Source: Rhabditoides inermis
Taxonomy: Eukaryota; Nematoda; Chromadorea; Rhabditida; Rhabditidae
NCBI GenBank assembly: GCA_963966185.1
Contig: CAWZYM010000332.1
Coordinates: forward strand, 172,001 to 236,000
Length of the DNA stretch: 64,000 bases
Direction of reading: 5' to 3'
Numbering within the stretch: position 1 is the stretch's first letter; each line of letters begins with the position of its first letter. The notes below the pieces were generated by a model, which did no database searches, was not told the origin of the DNA, and worked only from the letters and a program-made list of their open reading frames with translations. A program made the translations under genes and the position numbers. Of the stretch, positions 26,355-39,239 are shown piece by piece.

Positions 26355-26386
<32 letters not shown>

Positions 26387-26976
26387 CGTGCGGCGCATCG
26401 GACGGCGAATCCAGGTGTGGTGCACTCTTGCTTGGGTAAATTCGGGGCCGAAATTGCCTCGCCGGATGTGGTGTAGGGTGTATGGGGCGCGTTTGAGCGG
26501 AATGAGTGCGCCCGCCTTCTTTCCCCCCAGTAGTTTGAATTGAGGAAGGAAGGAAAAAGGCAGGTCCAGTGTCTTGTTGCAGTGGAGAACTACAAATTGT
26601 GAGTCTTTTTCGCATACAATTTTTTTTTTGCGTTCTGTTGTGGGTTTGTGCATTTGGCGTTTGTTTTAGCGGATAGGTATTTGAAATCAATGCCATTCGC
26701 CTATGCTATTAAATGATTCCTAATCGTAATTGATTGTTAGTGTACTTTGAATGGGTATTGCAGTACTTTACGTATTGTAATACCTATTCATTGGATGTTC
26801 ATAGTCAAGAACACATTTTGTGTGGTATTGCATCTACTGTCTACATCTACATTCACAACTCTCATTCTCCTACAATTTAGACGCGCGTCTTCCGACAGCT
26901 ACGGAGCGGGTGCGTCCCTGCCACTCAGTCATACCGTATCACCCTCCATTACTATAGGTGAGGATCTCTGTCAACT

Positions 26977-27012
<36 letters not shown>

Positions 27013-27976
27013 TTTTTCTCTCCATTCTTCTAGTTTGTTTTGTTTGATGGACCAGTTTCAGACGAGTTCGAGGAGTGTAGGGAGCAGGTGTGGTTCAAGG
27101 AGAGGCCAGAGTTGGAGGAGGAAGAGCAGTGCGAGAGGCGAACAGCTGCGAGGATGGAGAGCGGACGGTGAGTGGCTGGCAGAGGTGTTTTCGTGAAATC
27201 ATAGATGGAATCGTATTGATGCATGCGGTGCGTAATAAATTAATATTTAAAATTAATAATTACAATAAAATTACAATAATTATATTTGTAAAATAAAATT
27301 AATTGTTGAATCGTAGTTGAGATGGGTTTGCGAATAGGATTGTTTATCGTGTTCTGCTACCAAAGAGATTGTGGGTGGAATTCAGTTTTCAGTATACATG
27401 TGATTATCGAGATCCGAGGCACGGGTAATTGTCGGCATAACACTGTTGCGAAGTTTAGAGAAATTTTGTTTCGTATATTTGGAATATGAGTTAAGAGTTG
27501 AACATGATGATTACTTTCTCACATTGTCGGCGTCATCTTCCATGCTGCTTAAGACTAATACGCGGTGCGTATTTAACATGTTTGCAGTGAAATTGCAAGA
27601 AAAGTAGTACCATACGTTTTCAACATGTTCGTCACTTTCAGCAGCATGGAGTCTTCGGACGCGTGCATCCCGTACATTGACGGCGCCAAGTCGGCGCGTC
27701 TCGTGCGGCAGGGAGAGGGAGTGGGAGGAGGAGGAGGAGGAGGACGGGGAGCGGCTGGCGCTGCCGGCGCGGTCACTGTCGGTACGTGGCGGAGCCTGTC
27801 TGTCTCTGTCTCTGTCTCTGTCTCTGTCTCTGTCTCTGTCTCTGTCTCTGTCTCTGTCTCTGTCTCTGTCTCTGTCTCTGTCTCTGTCTCTGTCTCTGTC
27901 TCTGTCTCTGTCTCTGTCTCTGTCTCTGTCTCTGTCTCTGTCTCTGTCGCTCCTCTCTCTCTCTCTCTCGCTCCTT

Positions 27977-28007
<31 letters not shown>

Positions 28008-28011
28008 GCTC

Positions 28012-28043
<32 letters not shown>

Positions 28044-28131
28044 GCTCCTCTCTCTCTCTCGCTCCTTTCTCTCTCTCTCTCCTCTCTCTCTCTCCTCTCT
28101 CTCTCTCGCTCCTCTCTCTCTCTCGCTCCTT

Positions 28132-28164
<33 letters not shown>

Positions 28165-28225
28165 GCTCCTCTCTCTCTCTCCTCTCTCTCTCTCTCGCTC
28201 CTCTCTCTCTCTCTCTCTCGCTCCT

Positions 28226-28257
<32 letters not shown>

Positions 28258-28346
28258 GCTCCTCTCTCTCTCTCTCGCTCCTTTCTCTCTCTCGCTCCTC
28301 TCTCTCTCTCTCCTCTCTCTCTCTCGCTCCTCTCTCTCTCTCTCGC

Positions 28347-28393
<47 letters not shown>

Positions 28394-31300
28394 GTTCTTT
28401 CCATTGTGCAGATCCTTTCCGCGGATCCGTTTTGCCGTTCACTCGTTCTATCCTGTCTTTCTCCTGTCTCCTGTGCAGTTTTCGTGTCCGAGGTTGTCAG
28501 GACAGTGACAGCCGGTTGGTTATGGGTCTATGTTTGCCTCTTCTTTCTGGTGTCTTTATTGATGGTCCAAGATTTTTCACTATTTCGTTGATTGTAGGTC
28601 CCGGCGGGAAGCTGAACGGCGCGAATGGGCATGTGACGTTTGCGAATGGAAAGGGAGCGGTGGTGAGGAGTGGAGGAGGAGCGGGAGGAGGAGAAGCAGT
28701 AGGATCAGTGAATGGAGGAGAAGAAGGAGCAGTGCGGAATGGAGCGGCCGGGAAGAGCGGAGCAGGAGCAGTGAACGGAGGAGGAGAGGAGGAGGTTATG
28801 GAGCAGCGGCTTGTGGGCAGTCAACAGGCAGAGAAGCAGGGCAAGCATGGGAACGGATCAGTGAGTGGAAGGGAGGTGAGTGAGTGAGTGAGTGAGAGGG
28901 GCTTAACACGTGTTGTTGTGAACATGCCAGCAGACTGAGATGTACACATTGATTGCAGATGCGGCCGCCCGTTCCTTCGAAGCGGGTCGGACAAACTGAC
29001 AAAAAGGCAGGCGGTGAGTCCGGAGGAGGAAGAGCGGATCCCAGGATGAGGGTGGGTTCTCGCATTCAGTTTGGGGAATCGTATGTTCCACCTATGATAT
29101 TGTTGTCTTGTACAGATTTGACACTAATATTCAGTACAATATATTTAATTTCAAACCGTTTTTAAGTAGTGTTGTATCGAAATTTGAAGTATTAGTTAGT
29201 TGTAAACGTTGCGATATTTTTGTGATGAAAAAATACACATTGGATTGGAAACGCAACTCGTTTGGACTGCACTGATATGTGAAACCGCGCCAAGGTTTTT
29301 TTTCAATTGGTTTTACTGGAAAATATGTTGCGTCGCTATATTTTGCTCGAGAAGTCACACATTATCTCTAATTCACTGTGTTTTTTGTTTGTTAAAAACA
29401 CTACGATTTGTGAATATCTCATGGATACGTTTTGCAGTCTATGTATTCCTCCGGTCTACTGTTGTGCAATATAACTATCTCTCATCTCTCAATCAATCAA
29501 TCATTTATCCAGAATCGCTATATCCTGACGTGCATACGGTACACTATCTCATATCTCATCGCTACATATTGCAGCCGCTAGAGAAGTCGTGTGTAGGCGA
29601 TCGGCCGACAAGAAGGAGACACAGCGCCGCCATCCCAGACCACGTCATCAATGCGCATTGTGGGTCTTTGAGTTTCTCACTCGAAAAATTATTGAGACTC
29701 TTTTCTCTCCGTTTCTGAATCAAATTATACACGTCGGATGGTCGGATCGAGTAAGTTTCGGGGCTGCGAAACTGACGACACTTTATATTGATATTAGAGA
29801 GGGGCTCGAGCGCGCTGCAAGCTGCAAAGGAATTTACAAAATTGTCAGAAGTTCACAAGTCGGATCACTTTAGTTTCTTGAGTAGTATTACAAGTGTTTG
29901 CGCTTTTGAAAATTTTTGATGCAGTGTCAGAGATAGAAAGACGTAGACGAATCGATGTTGTGGCACCGAGTTTTCTCACAGGTATTCCTATCAGATGACA
30001 TTTGATATATGTTTTTGTATGTCGGACATACAAGTAGGTAAATTGTGGCGGTCTTTTGTGTGCATTTGCATGAGTTGTGTGCGTGCTAGTGTTGATTAGG
30101 GTTTTGTCTAGGTATTGCAGGTATTGGGTGGTCGGCCCTACATCAATGCCTCCTTCTTGCACGCGTTTTTGCACCGAGATTGATAGGAGAATGTGGATTA
30201 GGAGCAGTGGCATATATTAGTATTCGTGAGGCTTCTGGATTTGCATTCTCAATTCTGATTGAAATGAACGTGGAAGTGGAGATGGAGGTTCGCTGCTGCT
30301 CTCCATACGGTATGCAAATGTATTTGCTGACATTACAGTTTGCTTGTTTGCGTGGTATGATGTGCGAAAATGGATTGCCTAATTGAAAACGCGTTCTGGT
30401 TTCTGGTAATCCTCGATTTCTCCATTTGTGCACAGGAAGCGGGCTGAAAAAGCGTAGAAGGAGATTATGCGATTATTTGCTACATCCCCCGCGATATTGC
30501 GGTGAATAGGAAATCACACCATCACACCACCACACCACCACACCACCACACCATCACACCACCACACCATCACACCACCACACCACCACACCATCACAAG
30601 TGGGTAGATGACCAGTGGATTTTGGTGTGGTGGTGTGGTGGTGTGGTGGTGTGAACTCCATATTGCCCGATATTGCTAGTCTTCTACATTTTGAGTCAGC
30701 CGAAGAGTTTCGTTGTATCTTGTACCATCTCGACAAGTTGTAATGTCAAAAAGTGGGTATACTTTTTTTTCTAGATTTTTTAATAGTGTCATGTAACTCG
30801 CTTTACACTTAGATTGGAAGTAGTCATCCCGCACTCATTCAATTTATCTTCTTCTCCTCCGTGCATTTCTCTCTTCTCTCTCCCTCTCTCTCTCCTCTCT
30901 CCCCTCTCTCTCTCTCTCTCTCTCTCTCCATCTCCTTTTTTTCGCCTCCTTTCCATCTCCCACATTGCATTGCATTCATTATTCCTGTGGCCAGCACAGC
31001 CAATTCTCTTTTTTTCCAACTCGAGAGTGCCCTCATCTCAGCTATGTAGCATCATTCAACTTATTCACTTTGCATATCTCTTTCCCCCTTTCTCTCCCTC
31101 TCTCTCTCACTCTCCCTTCTCTCTCCTTGTTTTCTAGTCAATTTGGTTTTCACTTGATTGTGTGTACGTGGTAGTTATGTCTACACACTACACTGCGTCT
31201 CTCGACACACTACACAGAAGTCATAAGTCGTATTGTGAAATCTCTTTTGGAGACAAATCTGACTGTTGCGGCAGGGCGTAATTGGGTATTGTGTGCATTG

Positions 31301-34300
31301 GTTGATAGGCTGATTGGAGGGGGAGGGGGAGGGGAGAGGAGGAGATTGGATAGAGGTAATCTCATAGAGTCCTGTCTGGGTGACTCCGCAGTCTTTGGTA
31401 TTGGTATGGCTATGATACACTTGCTCGTGCATAATAGGCAGCGGAGGAGTAGACGTGAGTTTCTGATGACTTGTTAGGTGTGGTCAGTCTCTCCATAACA
31501 ACCTTAAATGTTCCTAACAATGAGAACTTGACCGCTACTACTTTAGTTGCATTTAATTATAGTCAATGTGCTGAAATCGTTTTGCTGGAAAACGACAGTA
31601 GTTTTTTTCAGTCGACCGCCGCCGCTCGCTGTCTCCGATGACGTCGATGATCGACCCTCTTCTGAGTGGACGCACCAGCGCCGACATTTTCCGAGGTAGT
31701 GTTTCATAGTGACGCTCATTGGTCTGTTAATTAGAACCATTTCTCACTATCAAGTTGCGCGCTCGTTTTTATGTTTATTATGTTATTGTTGCTATTGTTT
31801 ACTTGTTCACAAAGTAACAATAAAATTGTTCACTAGTAAACAATACGTTTCAGGTTCGCGAGTGTTTGGCGGCGACTCGTTCCGCTCGTCTCGCTGCGTG
31901 ACGCCCACCCGCAGAATGGCCACCGCTAGGAACAGCGGGTCGGTCGACAAGGCTTCGGCGAAGCCCCCGGCGGTGGGTTTTGTTTGTTTGTTTACTTGTT
32001 TACTACTTGCCATACACCATACTATACTGATGAGGGTGGGAGAAACAGCATATTATCGCAAGTTATCGCGAAGTATCGTGTTTGTTTGACTATGTATTGT
32101 TTTCAGCTGTTGGTGTACACGAACGGTGACGACGTGTTGTTCGGGCGCATCCGCGAGGTGCTCAAGAGGTTCATCCCGGTCGACCGCTACACCGTCTTCC
32201 ATCTGTCCAGCGAGGCGCTCAAGTTGGTTGTTTACCTATTTGTTTACTTGTTTACCTGCACCTTCTAGGAAGCACCCGTGGCAGGACCAGCCCACCGCGT
32301 GTCTGCTGGTGGCGGACACGAAGGGACTGGACGACGCGGCGTGGCTCAAAATGCAGCACTTCTTCAACCATGTGAGTGCGTCTGTCAATCCTGCGTGCTG
32401 TACGTTTCACCACGTCTTTATGATCATTTTGCGGCGTGTTTTTACAATCTTGGTTTTGAAAATCGCGATCTTCGATTTGTGTATTTCTACTATACTACGT
32501 GCGAATTCTGTCAAATTCTGACGTGAGCTGAGTGATAGACATTTATCTCGCAACGAAATAATGTGGGCGAAATGCAAACAATCGAAAATGAAATAATTGA
32601 GCAATAAGCTGAAATAGTTGATACAATTACACCGGGAGAGCGAAAAATAAACGAATCAATAGAGACACCGATAGAATATGAGTAAAATACCGCGCCGCAT
32701 AGAGAGAATAATCGAGGGAGTCAGAATTTATCCGGAATCGTTCGTGATTGTGAGTCAATGACGTAGACTGCACGATTCATCTCTGACGTGTTAGAGTGTT
32801 TTGCATTATTGCTCGTATCGTCATTTCGCTTTTTGCATCTTGTTTGTTTCGTTGAGTGTATACGTCCTTCTCTTAGTTTATTGCTCTAATGGGATTGATC
32901 TTCTTTGCCCATAATTTTGTTCTTTGTCGTGATTGAAATATGTTTCACAGCGTAGTATAGTCACAATTAAGTTGTGTCAACAACAATCAGTGCTTTTTTA
33001 CAGCAATAATTCAGAAGTGATGCGGTTTTCATCTCATTCTTATTCATTTATCAATGAATACGCTGTATAGTTTATCGTCAATTACTACAGTCAAACACTC
33101 CAATCATGTTAGTTCTCGTTTCAATCAATACTTACTCGTTGTGATCTTGTCGTTTCAGTCCGGCAAGCTGGTGTTCATCTGCCAGAACAGCCTGCTCGCC
33201 GGTCTCACCTCCTGCGAGTCGGCAAAGAAACAGGCGGGCATGCTCAAGGTACGGTGCTTTATTGATTGGTCGATATGATGAATGGATTAGGAAGAGTGTT
33301 AGAGGGAGCAGGCCGGCATGCTCAAGGTACGGTACTTTGTATCGCTAGGTTATTCGATAGTGTTATTGTGTGATAGGGAAGTTATGGGTTAGGATACGGA
33401 GTACTTTCGAAATGGGAAGTATACTTATTTTCGTACGTTTTCCTTTCAATTTGTGACACTCTGACACACTCACTCGTGACTCCTCAATTTGTCAGTATTG
33501 GCGAATGTATGTTTTATTGGTAGAATATTCGCACGAGTGTATTTGTGAGACAATGCGGTGTTAGTCTCTTACATACGAATCGAAGTCTCATTGTTAGAAT
33601 ACAAGTGAGATACGAATGGGTGCAGCAATGGGCTCTATGCTTCCCACTCCACATCTCTATTATCTTAAGATGGCGTTCGGTGACGCTTCGTCCGGCCTCG
33701 GCAAGGCGTTCGAGGAGTTTCTCAAGAAGACGCTCAAGCAGCTCCGGAAGACGGACCAGGTGGGAGTGGGATTATTGATTGACTTATTGATTGATCTAAT
33801 GTTTAGCCATTGTATTCGACATTACAGTTCCAGGCGAGTCACTATCTATCTGTCGTAGACTTGTTTCAGACCCCTTTTCACTTTACTTCTCCCCCCGTTT
33901 CATTGTTATTGTTAGCCGTTTATCATTAAATGTCCATACTCCATAGTTTTCCCCGTTTACACGTTAGCAGTTTATAATTGCATTCGTATTACTATATCAT
34001 AATGTACGAGGGTACTGATTAGCATAAGTCTAGCTGGACGAGCGTTTCCACTCGCGGGATCCGGTGGGCGGCGCGGCGTATTCGGTGGCGGTGAGCAAGG
34101 CGGCCGGACAGCCGCTGTTGCTGTATATGGAGGTGGGAGAAAGAGAGAGAGAGAGAGAGAGAGAAGTGCTATCTGAATGCGAATCTATCGGTTAGTGGGC
34201 TGACCGACGATTAAGTAGCGGAGTGGAGAGTGTGTAACATGGATGAGTGGCAGTGTGCATGGATGAGTGGTGTACAGGTGGGTATATGAGCTATCTGAAT

Positions 34301-35440
34301 GTGTGTGTGAGAGCAACAATATAGTATGATGGTGTGGTGGAATGAGTAGAGAGCACCTGTTTCTCGACCGTCGACCGTTATAAGGTGCAGAGATAGATGA
34401 GCTAAACATCTCACGTCGGATTGTGATTCATATGTGTGAGCAGAGTGTGTTATCTGAATATGTGAGTGTGTATAGTGTATTCGGAATCGCAGACCTGATT
34501 GTGACAGGGACGGAACGAATTTCTCGAATAGTTAGGAGGAGAGGGAGAAAAGTTCAGAACCATCTGCGAGATGAAAGGAGTGGCGATGTAATGGGCGCAA
34601 TGAATGTAACGACAAATAAAGAAATGTACACGTTACCGTAATCTATGGGTTGGCGAATGATGTAGTGGAAGGAATCGAATTGTTACTTTCAGAACGCGGC
34701 GCACCGTGCGGCGGCTCTCTTCTCCGATGCCACCAGCGAGCAGCTCCTCGCCCCCAATAACAACATTGTGGGTATATTGATTAGAGAGTGGTTGAATATG
34801 TTGATCTCACGCTCACCTCTAGATGTAATTTGAATATGTAGCAGCTACTCGCTTCGCACCCAATATTGTGGGTGGATTCAAATCACATCAAATAGAGTAT
34901 AGAGAATCGAATCGCTTCTTGTTCATATTGCACGTATGAGAGATGGTTTTGGTTAGGTGAGCTACTCGCCGCGTGTCTAATAACAACATTGTGGGTGGTT
35001 TGAATCGGATCCTTTCTGAAGTAGCGGTCCCTTAGACATTGTTTTTGCAAAGTCTCGGAAACGAAATCAAACAATGTCTTTCGAATAAGCTGCTTCGATG
35101 AGACTGTTTGGGAAATGGGAAGATCTATGCTTCAGATTATGGTCATAGTTTTTGAATGTTGTAGGATCATTAATTTGACATCTATCTGTTTCTCGTTTAA
35201 TCCAACAATATGATTCCGTATGAACGTATGATTAAAGAAAACGTGAGAGGAGTAGTTGGATGATTCTTACTGTATCAGTATATTATTCTGATTCTCACTG
35301 TATCCCCCCCCCCCCCTCAGGTGCGCGACTCGCTGGAGCGTGTGGGGGTGCAGGTGTGCGCGGCGGCCGCACCCCAGCTCACCACCGGCTACATGCTCAC
35401 CAAGGACGATGAGGAGCTGGAGGGGATTGTGGTGGGTGAG

Positions 35441-35488
<48 letters not shown>

Positions 35489-37179
35489 GAATTATGTGGT
35501 TACATGCCTAGGGCCGGGGTTTTGCTTACTGGAGAATTTACTGCTCGTTGAGGAGATTTTTGAAAATTGGAAACTCAAATTCAAAAACCATTCCACATTA
35601 CACGTGATGAATAATGCAACTTGAAAGATGGAGAATGAAACGTAGTTTGTATTGGTTTGTGCGAGGAGCGAGAAAGACGACACGGTGACGTTTTCTTGGC
35701 GAGGGCCGAGTGAGCTGTGTGGAGTGGAGAATGTGACAGTGCTAGAGTGGTGGATAGATGAGTCCATTGGAACTGGGAGTCGTAAAAGGATTACACGGAA
35801 TGGGTGACATAGTGTTAAAGGATGAGAATGGTACATATTTTGTGTGGTTTTGTTGGAAGAGAGAGGGGGGACGGAAGATGGTCCGCCTTTGCAACCGTCA
35901 CACTGTATGGAAGAGAGAGGGGGAGAAATCATAAACTAGAGATCTCTGCAGGGCATCCGGTACGGCGAGGAGTGCGGCTCTCCGTCGGGTCCTCGTCTCC
36001 TGCTGCGTCGTGCCGATTTCGTGTCGGAAAGCCCCCTGCCCCCAGCCACTGCAGCCCTCCTGCCCGTCCAAGTCGGAGAGGGGTGAGTGTTGTTTGTCAT
36101 AACGTTTGTTCTAATTGACGATATGACGTTTTTTATGGCTGTTGTTTGTCGGATGTCGGAGAGAAGTGAGTGTGTGGGTGTGTTCGTACGGGATTGAAAT
36201 ATGTGAAGTTTGTGACGTGCTAATTATATTAGAGAGCTGCTTGATCATCGGAAAGATCTGTCATAGTTTGCGTTTCGCAGTTTGTACATTTCGTTGAGTT
36301 AATAAGTTTGAATTGTTGTAGTAAGGAGACAATGATTGATGAACCAACAGTTTATGCAAGCATACCATCTTAATGTTTCAACGTAACATTAAGATGCGGT
36401 CGGGTATGTGGGAATCAATTCCGGTCTTTTTACGATTTTTATCAATTGTTTCTTCTTATGAATTTGAGTGATTCGTACCCGTGCACATGTTGGATTTCCT
36501 TGACTTATGATGTGCATTGTAGTGACTCGTACCCGTCGTCCACCTTCTCCTCCCGTGCCTACTTTGACCGGCTGAGGACAGCGAGGATTGGGAAGTGCCT
36601 GATGTATGTGCCGGTTGCGACCACGACGATGGACGTGTGCAACAGGTGGGAGCGGAGAGCGAGCGAGGGAGGGAGAGAGGGAGGGAGAGAGATATATAGC
36701 CTGCGCCAGAGCGATAGTTTTCGATCTACCTCGCTTGCAGTTCGAAACACGGTACCATAACCGTCTGCCTCTCTTGTTATGCGCGCTATTGCTGAGAACT
36801 GACTCTCCGTCTTTCTCTGATCTACCCCACCGCGCGCAACTTATTGCGAGCACAGAACTATATATATTAAAGGGACAGTATGCATTGTCGATTGTGGGTT
36901 TATGCTAGAATGTTGTTGATTCCGGGGTCCTCATAATCAAGCACGAAGTAGGGTTCTCTTACGACGTCGTCAGCCAAATGAAATGCTTGATATGAGACAT
37001 GAGAAAGATGAATTAGTTTTGATGACGTTTGTGTGGGCTTTGGTATGTGTTTATTTTTCCTGGGTTCTTGTTTGGTGAATGTTCTGTTTTCGACCGAATA
37101 TAAAATGCCGTGTTGTGGAGGATGAGTCAATTGTTTGTAGATTTAACTAGATAGCGGATATATATAGCGGATGTTCTGA

Positions 37180-37262
<83 letters not shown>

Positions 37263-39207
37263 GGATGAGCGAATAATGAAAGCTCATATATTTGCATATT
37301 TATGAACATGTGTTTGTTTCAGTGTGTGCGACGCGATTCCCGGCTACGAGGGATTCGCCGTGGTGGCGGGGCAGCAGGTGCACGGCAAAGGTAGAGAGAG
37401 AGAGAGAGAGAGGGGGGGGGGAGAGACAGGGGAGAATAGAAGAACGGAGAAATGAGCTGCAAAGAAATAGGGAAAAAACAAGTGTTGTGACTAATATGTT
37501 TCACGGGTGTGTAGAATCGGTGCTTCGAGACGTTTCGTTAATTTGTGAGGCATAGGTGGTAACTTTGCGTATTAAAAGACATGAAAGGTATTGCTTGTTG
37601 CAGGCCGGGCCGGCAACGAATTCGTCTCGCCGCTCGGCTGCGCCATGTGGAGTGTGCAGTGCGTTTTGCCCAAGAGCAGGTACGGTATGCTACAGTATGC
37701 TACAGTATCCTCCATCATTTCATTGAATATGTTGAATACAGTATCCTGTGTACTGTACATTATCTCGTTGAATGCGTTAAATACAGTAGCGGATACAGTA
37801 TATCTACAGTATCCCTCATTTATACCGTATTCCAGCTCGCTCGCCTCGAATCCTTCCTTCGTGCAGCACGTGTTTGCGGTGGCGGTGGTGGAGGCGGCAA
37901 AGGAGCTGAGTGGACAGCCGGTAAGGGAGAGAGGGGAGAGAGAGAGGGAGAGAGAGAGAGGGGGAGAGAGAGAGAGAAGAGGGAGGGTGGGAAACAGCGA
38001 GAGAGGGGGACGGGAGAGGGGGGAGAGTGATTTCTTATTGTTCAGGACTTTCCTCTGTGCATCAAGTGGCCCAACGACTTTTACTTTAACCGCTCGCACA
38101 AGGTGCGTGTTGATTGAATATCGATTTATCGATTGACTGTCTCTTTCAGGTCGGTGGTATGATGATCACGGCTCGTCCGCGCGACGACTCGGTTCATTTG
38201 GTCATTGGTGAGTGGCTATTGATTTTATACATTATAAAATCAAAAATCACTCACCAATCACCAAATGAACAGTATGCTACTGCGGTAATAAAAACAATGC
38301 GACTGCAGTAACCTGACAAATTGAGGGGTCACACATTGTAGCATGGTTATTTGGGACTACTGAAACATAGTTGGCGTGAGCGTGAGCACTTGTAACATGT
38401 GGTATTATAGCAATTCTCTGGAACCATTTCACCATTTGAACATATTGAAACGTGGTCCAAGAAACTTCGGGTCACTGTAATCAAGGCATGGCGTGTGCCT
38501 TGCAGGCACGGGCATCAACGATATTAGATTAAATAAGATATAAAATATTATTATACATATCTTTACAGGTACGGGCATCAACGTGTCGAACAGCAACCCG
38601 ACGGTGTGTCTGAATGATATGCTGTCACCCGACAACGGACGGGAGATGAGGGTGGAGGAGGTGGTGGCAGAGACGAACAGCCGGTTCGAGGGTGGGTAGG
38701 GGGGAGAGAGAAAAAGAGAGAGGGAGAGGGGAGGAAGGAAGAGAGGGAGAGAGAGGAGGAAGAGAGGGAAGGAGAGGAAAGAAGAGGCAAAGTGAAAGAA
38801 GGAGAGATAGAGAGGGGAGGGAAGAGAAAGAGAGAGGAGGGGGAGAGAGATGGGGGGAGGGAGGGAGAGAGAGAAGAGGGGAGGAAGGGGGAAGGGAGAG
38901 ATGAAGAGAAAGGAGGAATAAGAGTGAAAGAGCTTTTGGAGAGTGTGTATTACATTTTTTCGCTGAGATTTTTCCATATGTGTTCATCACAAGTTTGTTT
39001 ATGCCAATAGAACCTATAAGGTTTTTAAAAACATTAGTGGTACGTTTCGTAGGCGACTCAAGACATGTTTTCACCAGCAATTGTATGTAATATTTGGTCA
39101 ATGCTTTTCATTCCAGAGCTTCTCAAGTGGTACGATCTGAAGGGCCAGGACGCGTTCCTCAAGCGCTACTACGAACACTGGCTGCACAGGTAGGGGGGAG
39201 GGGGAGG

Positions 39208-39239
<32 letters not shown>

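Noticed and set aside
27511..28887. Open frames of 240-420 codons on both strands
   Set aside because: They are translations of the CT/GA compound microsatellite (R-E-R-E and S-L-S-L repeats); only the short flanking exons 27643-27781 and 28598-28875 are supported.
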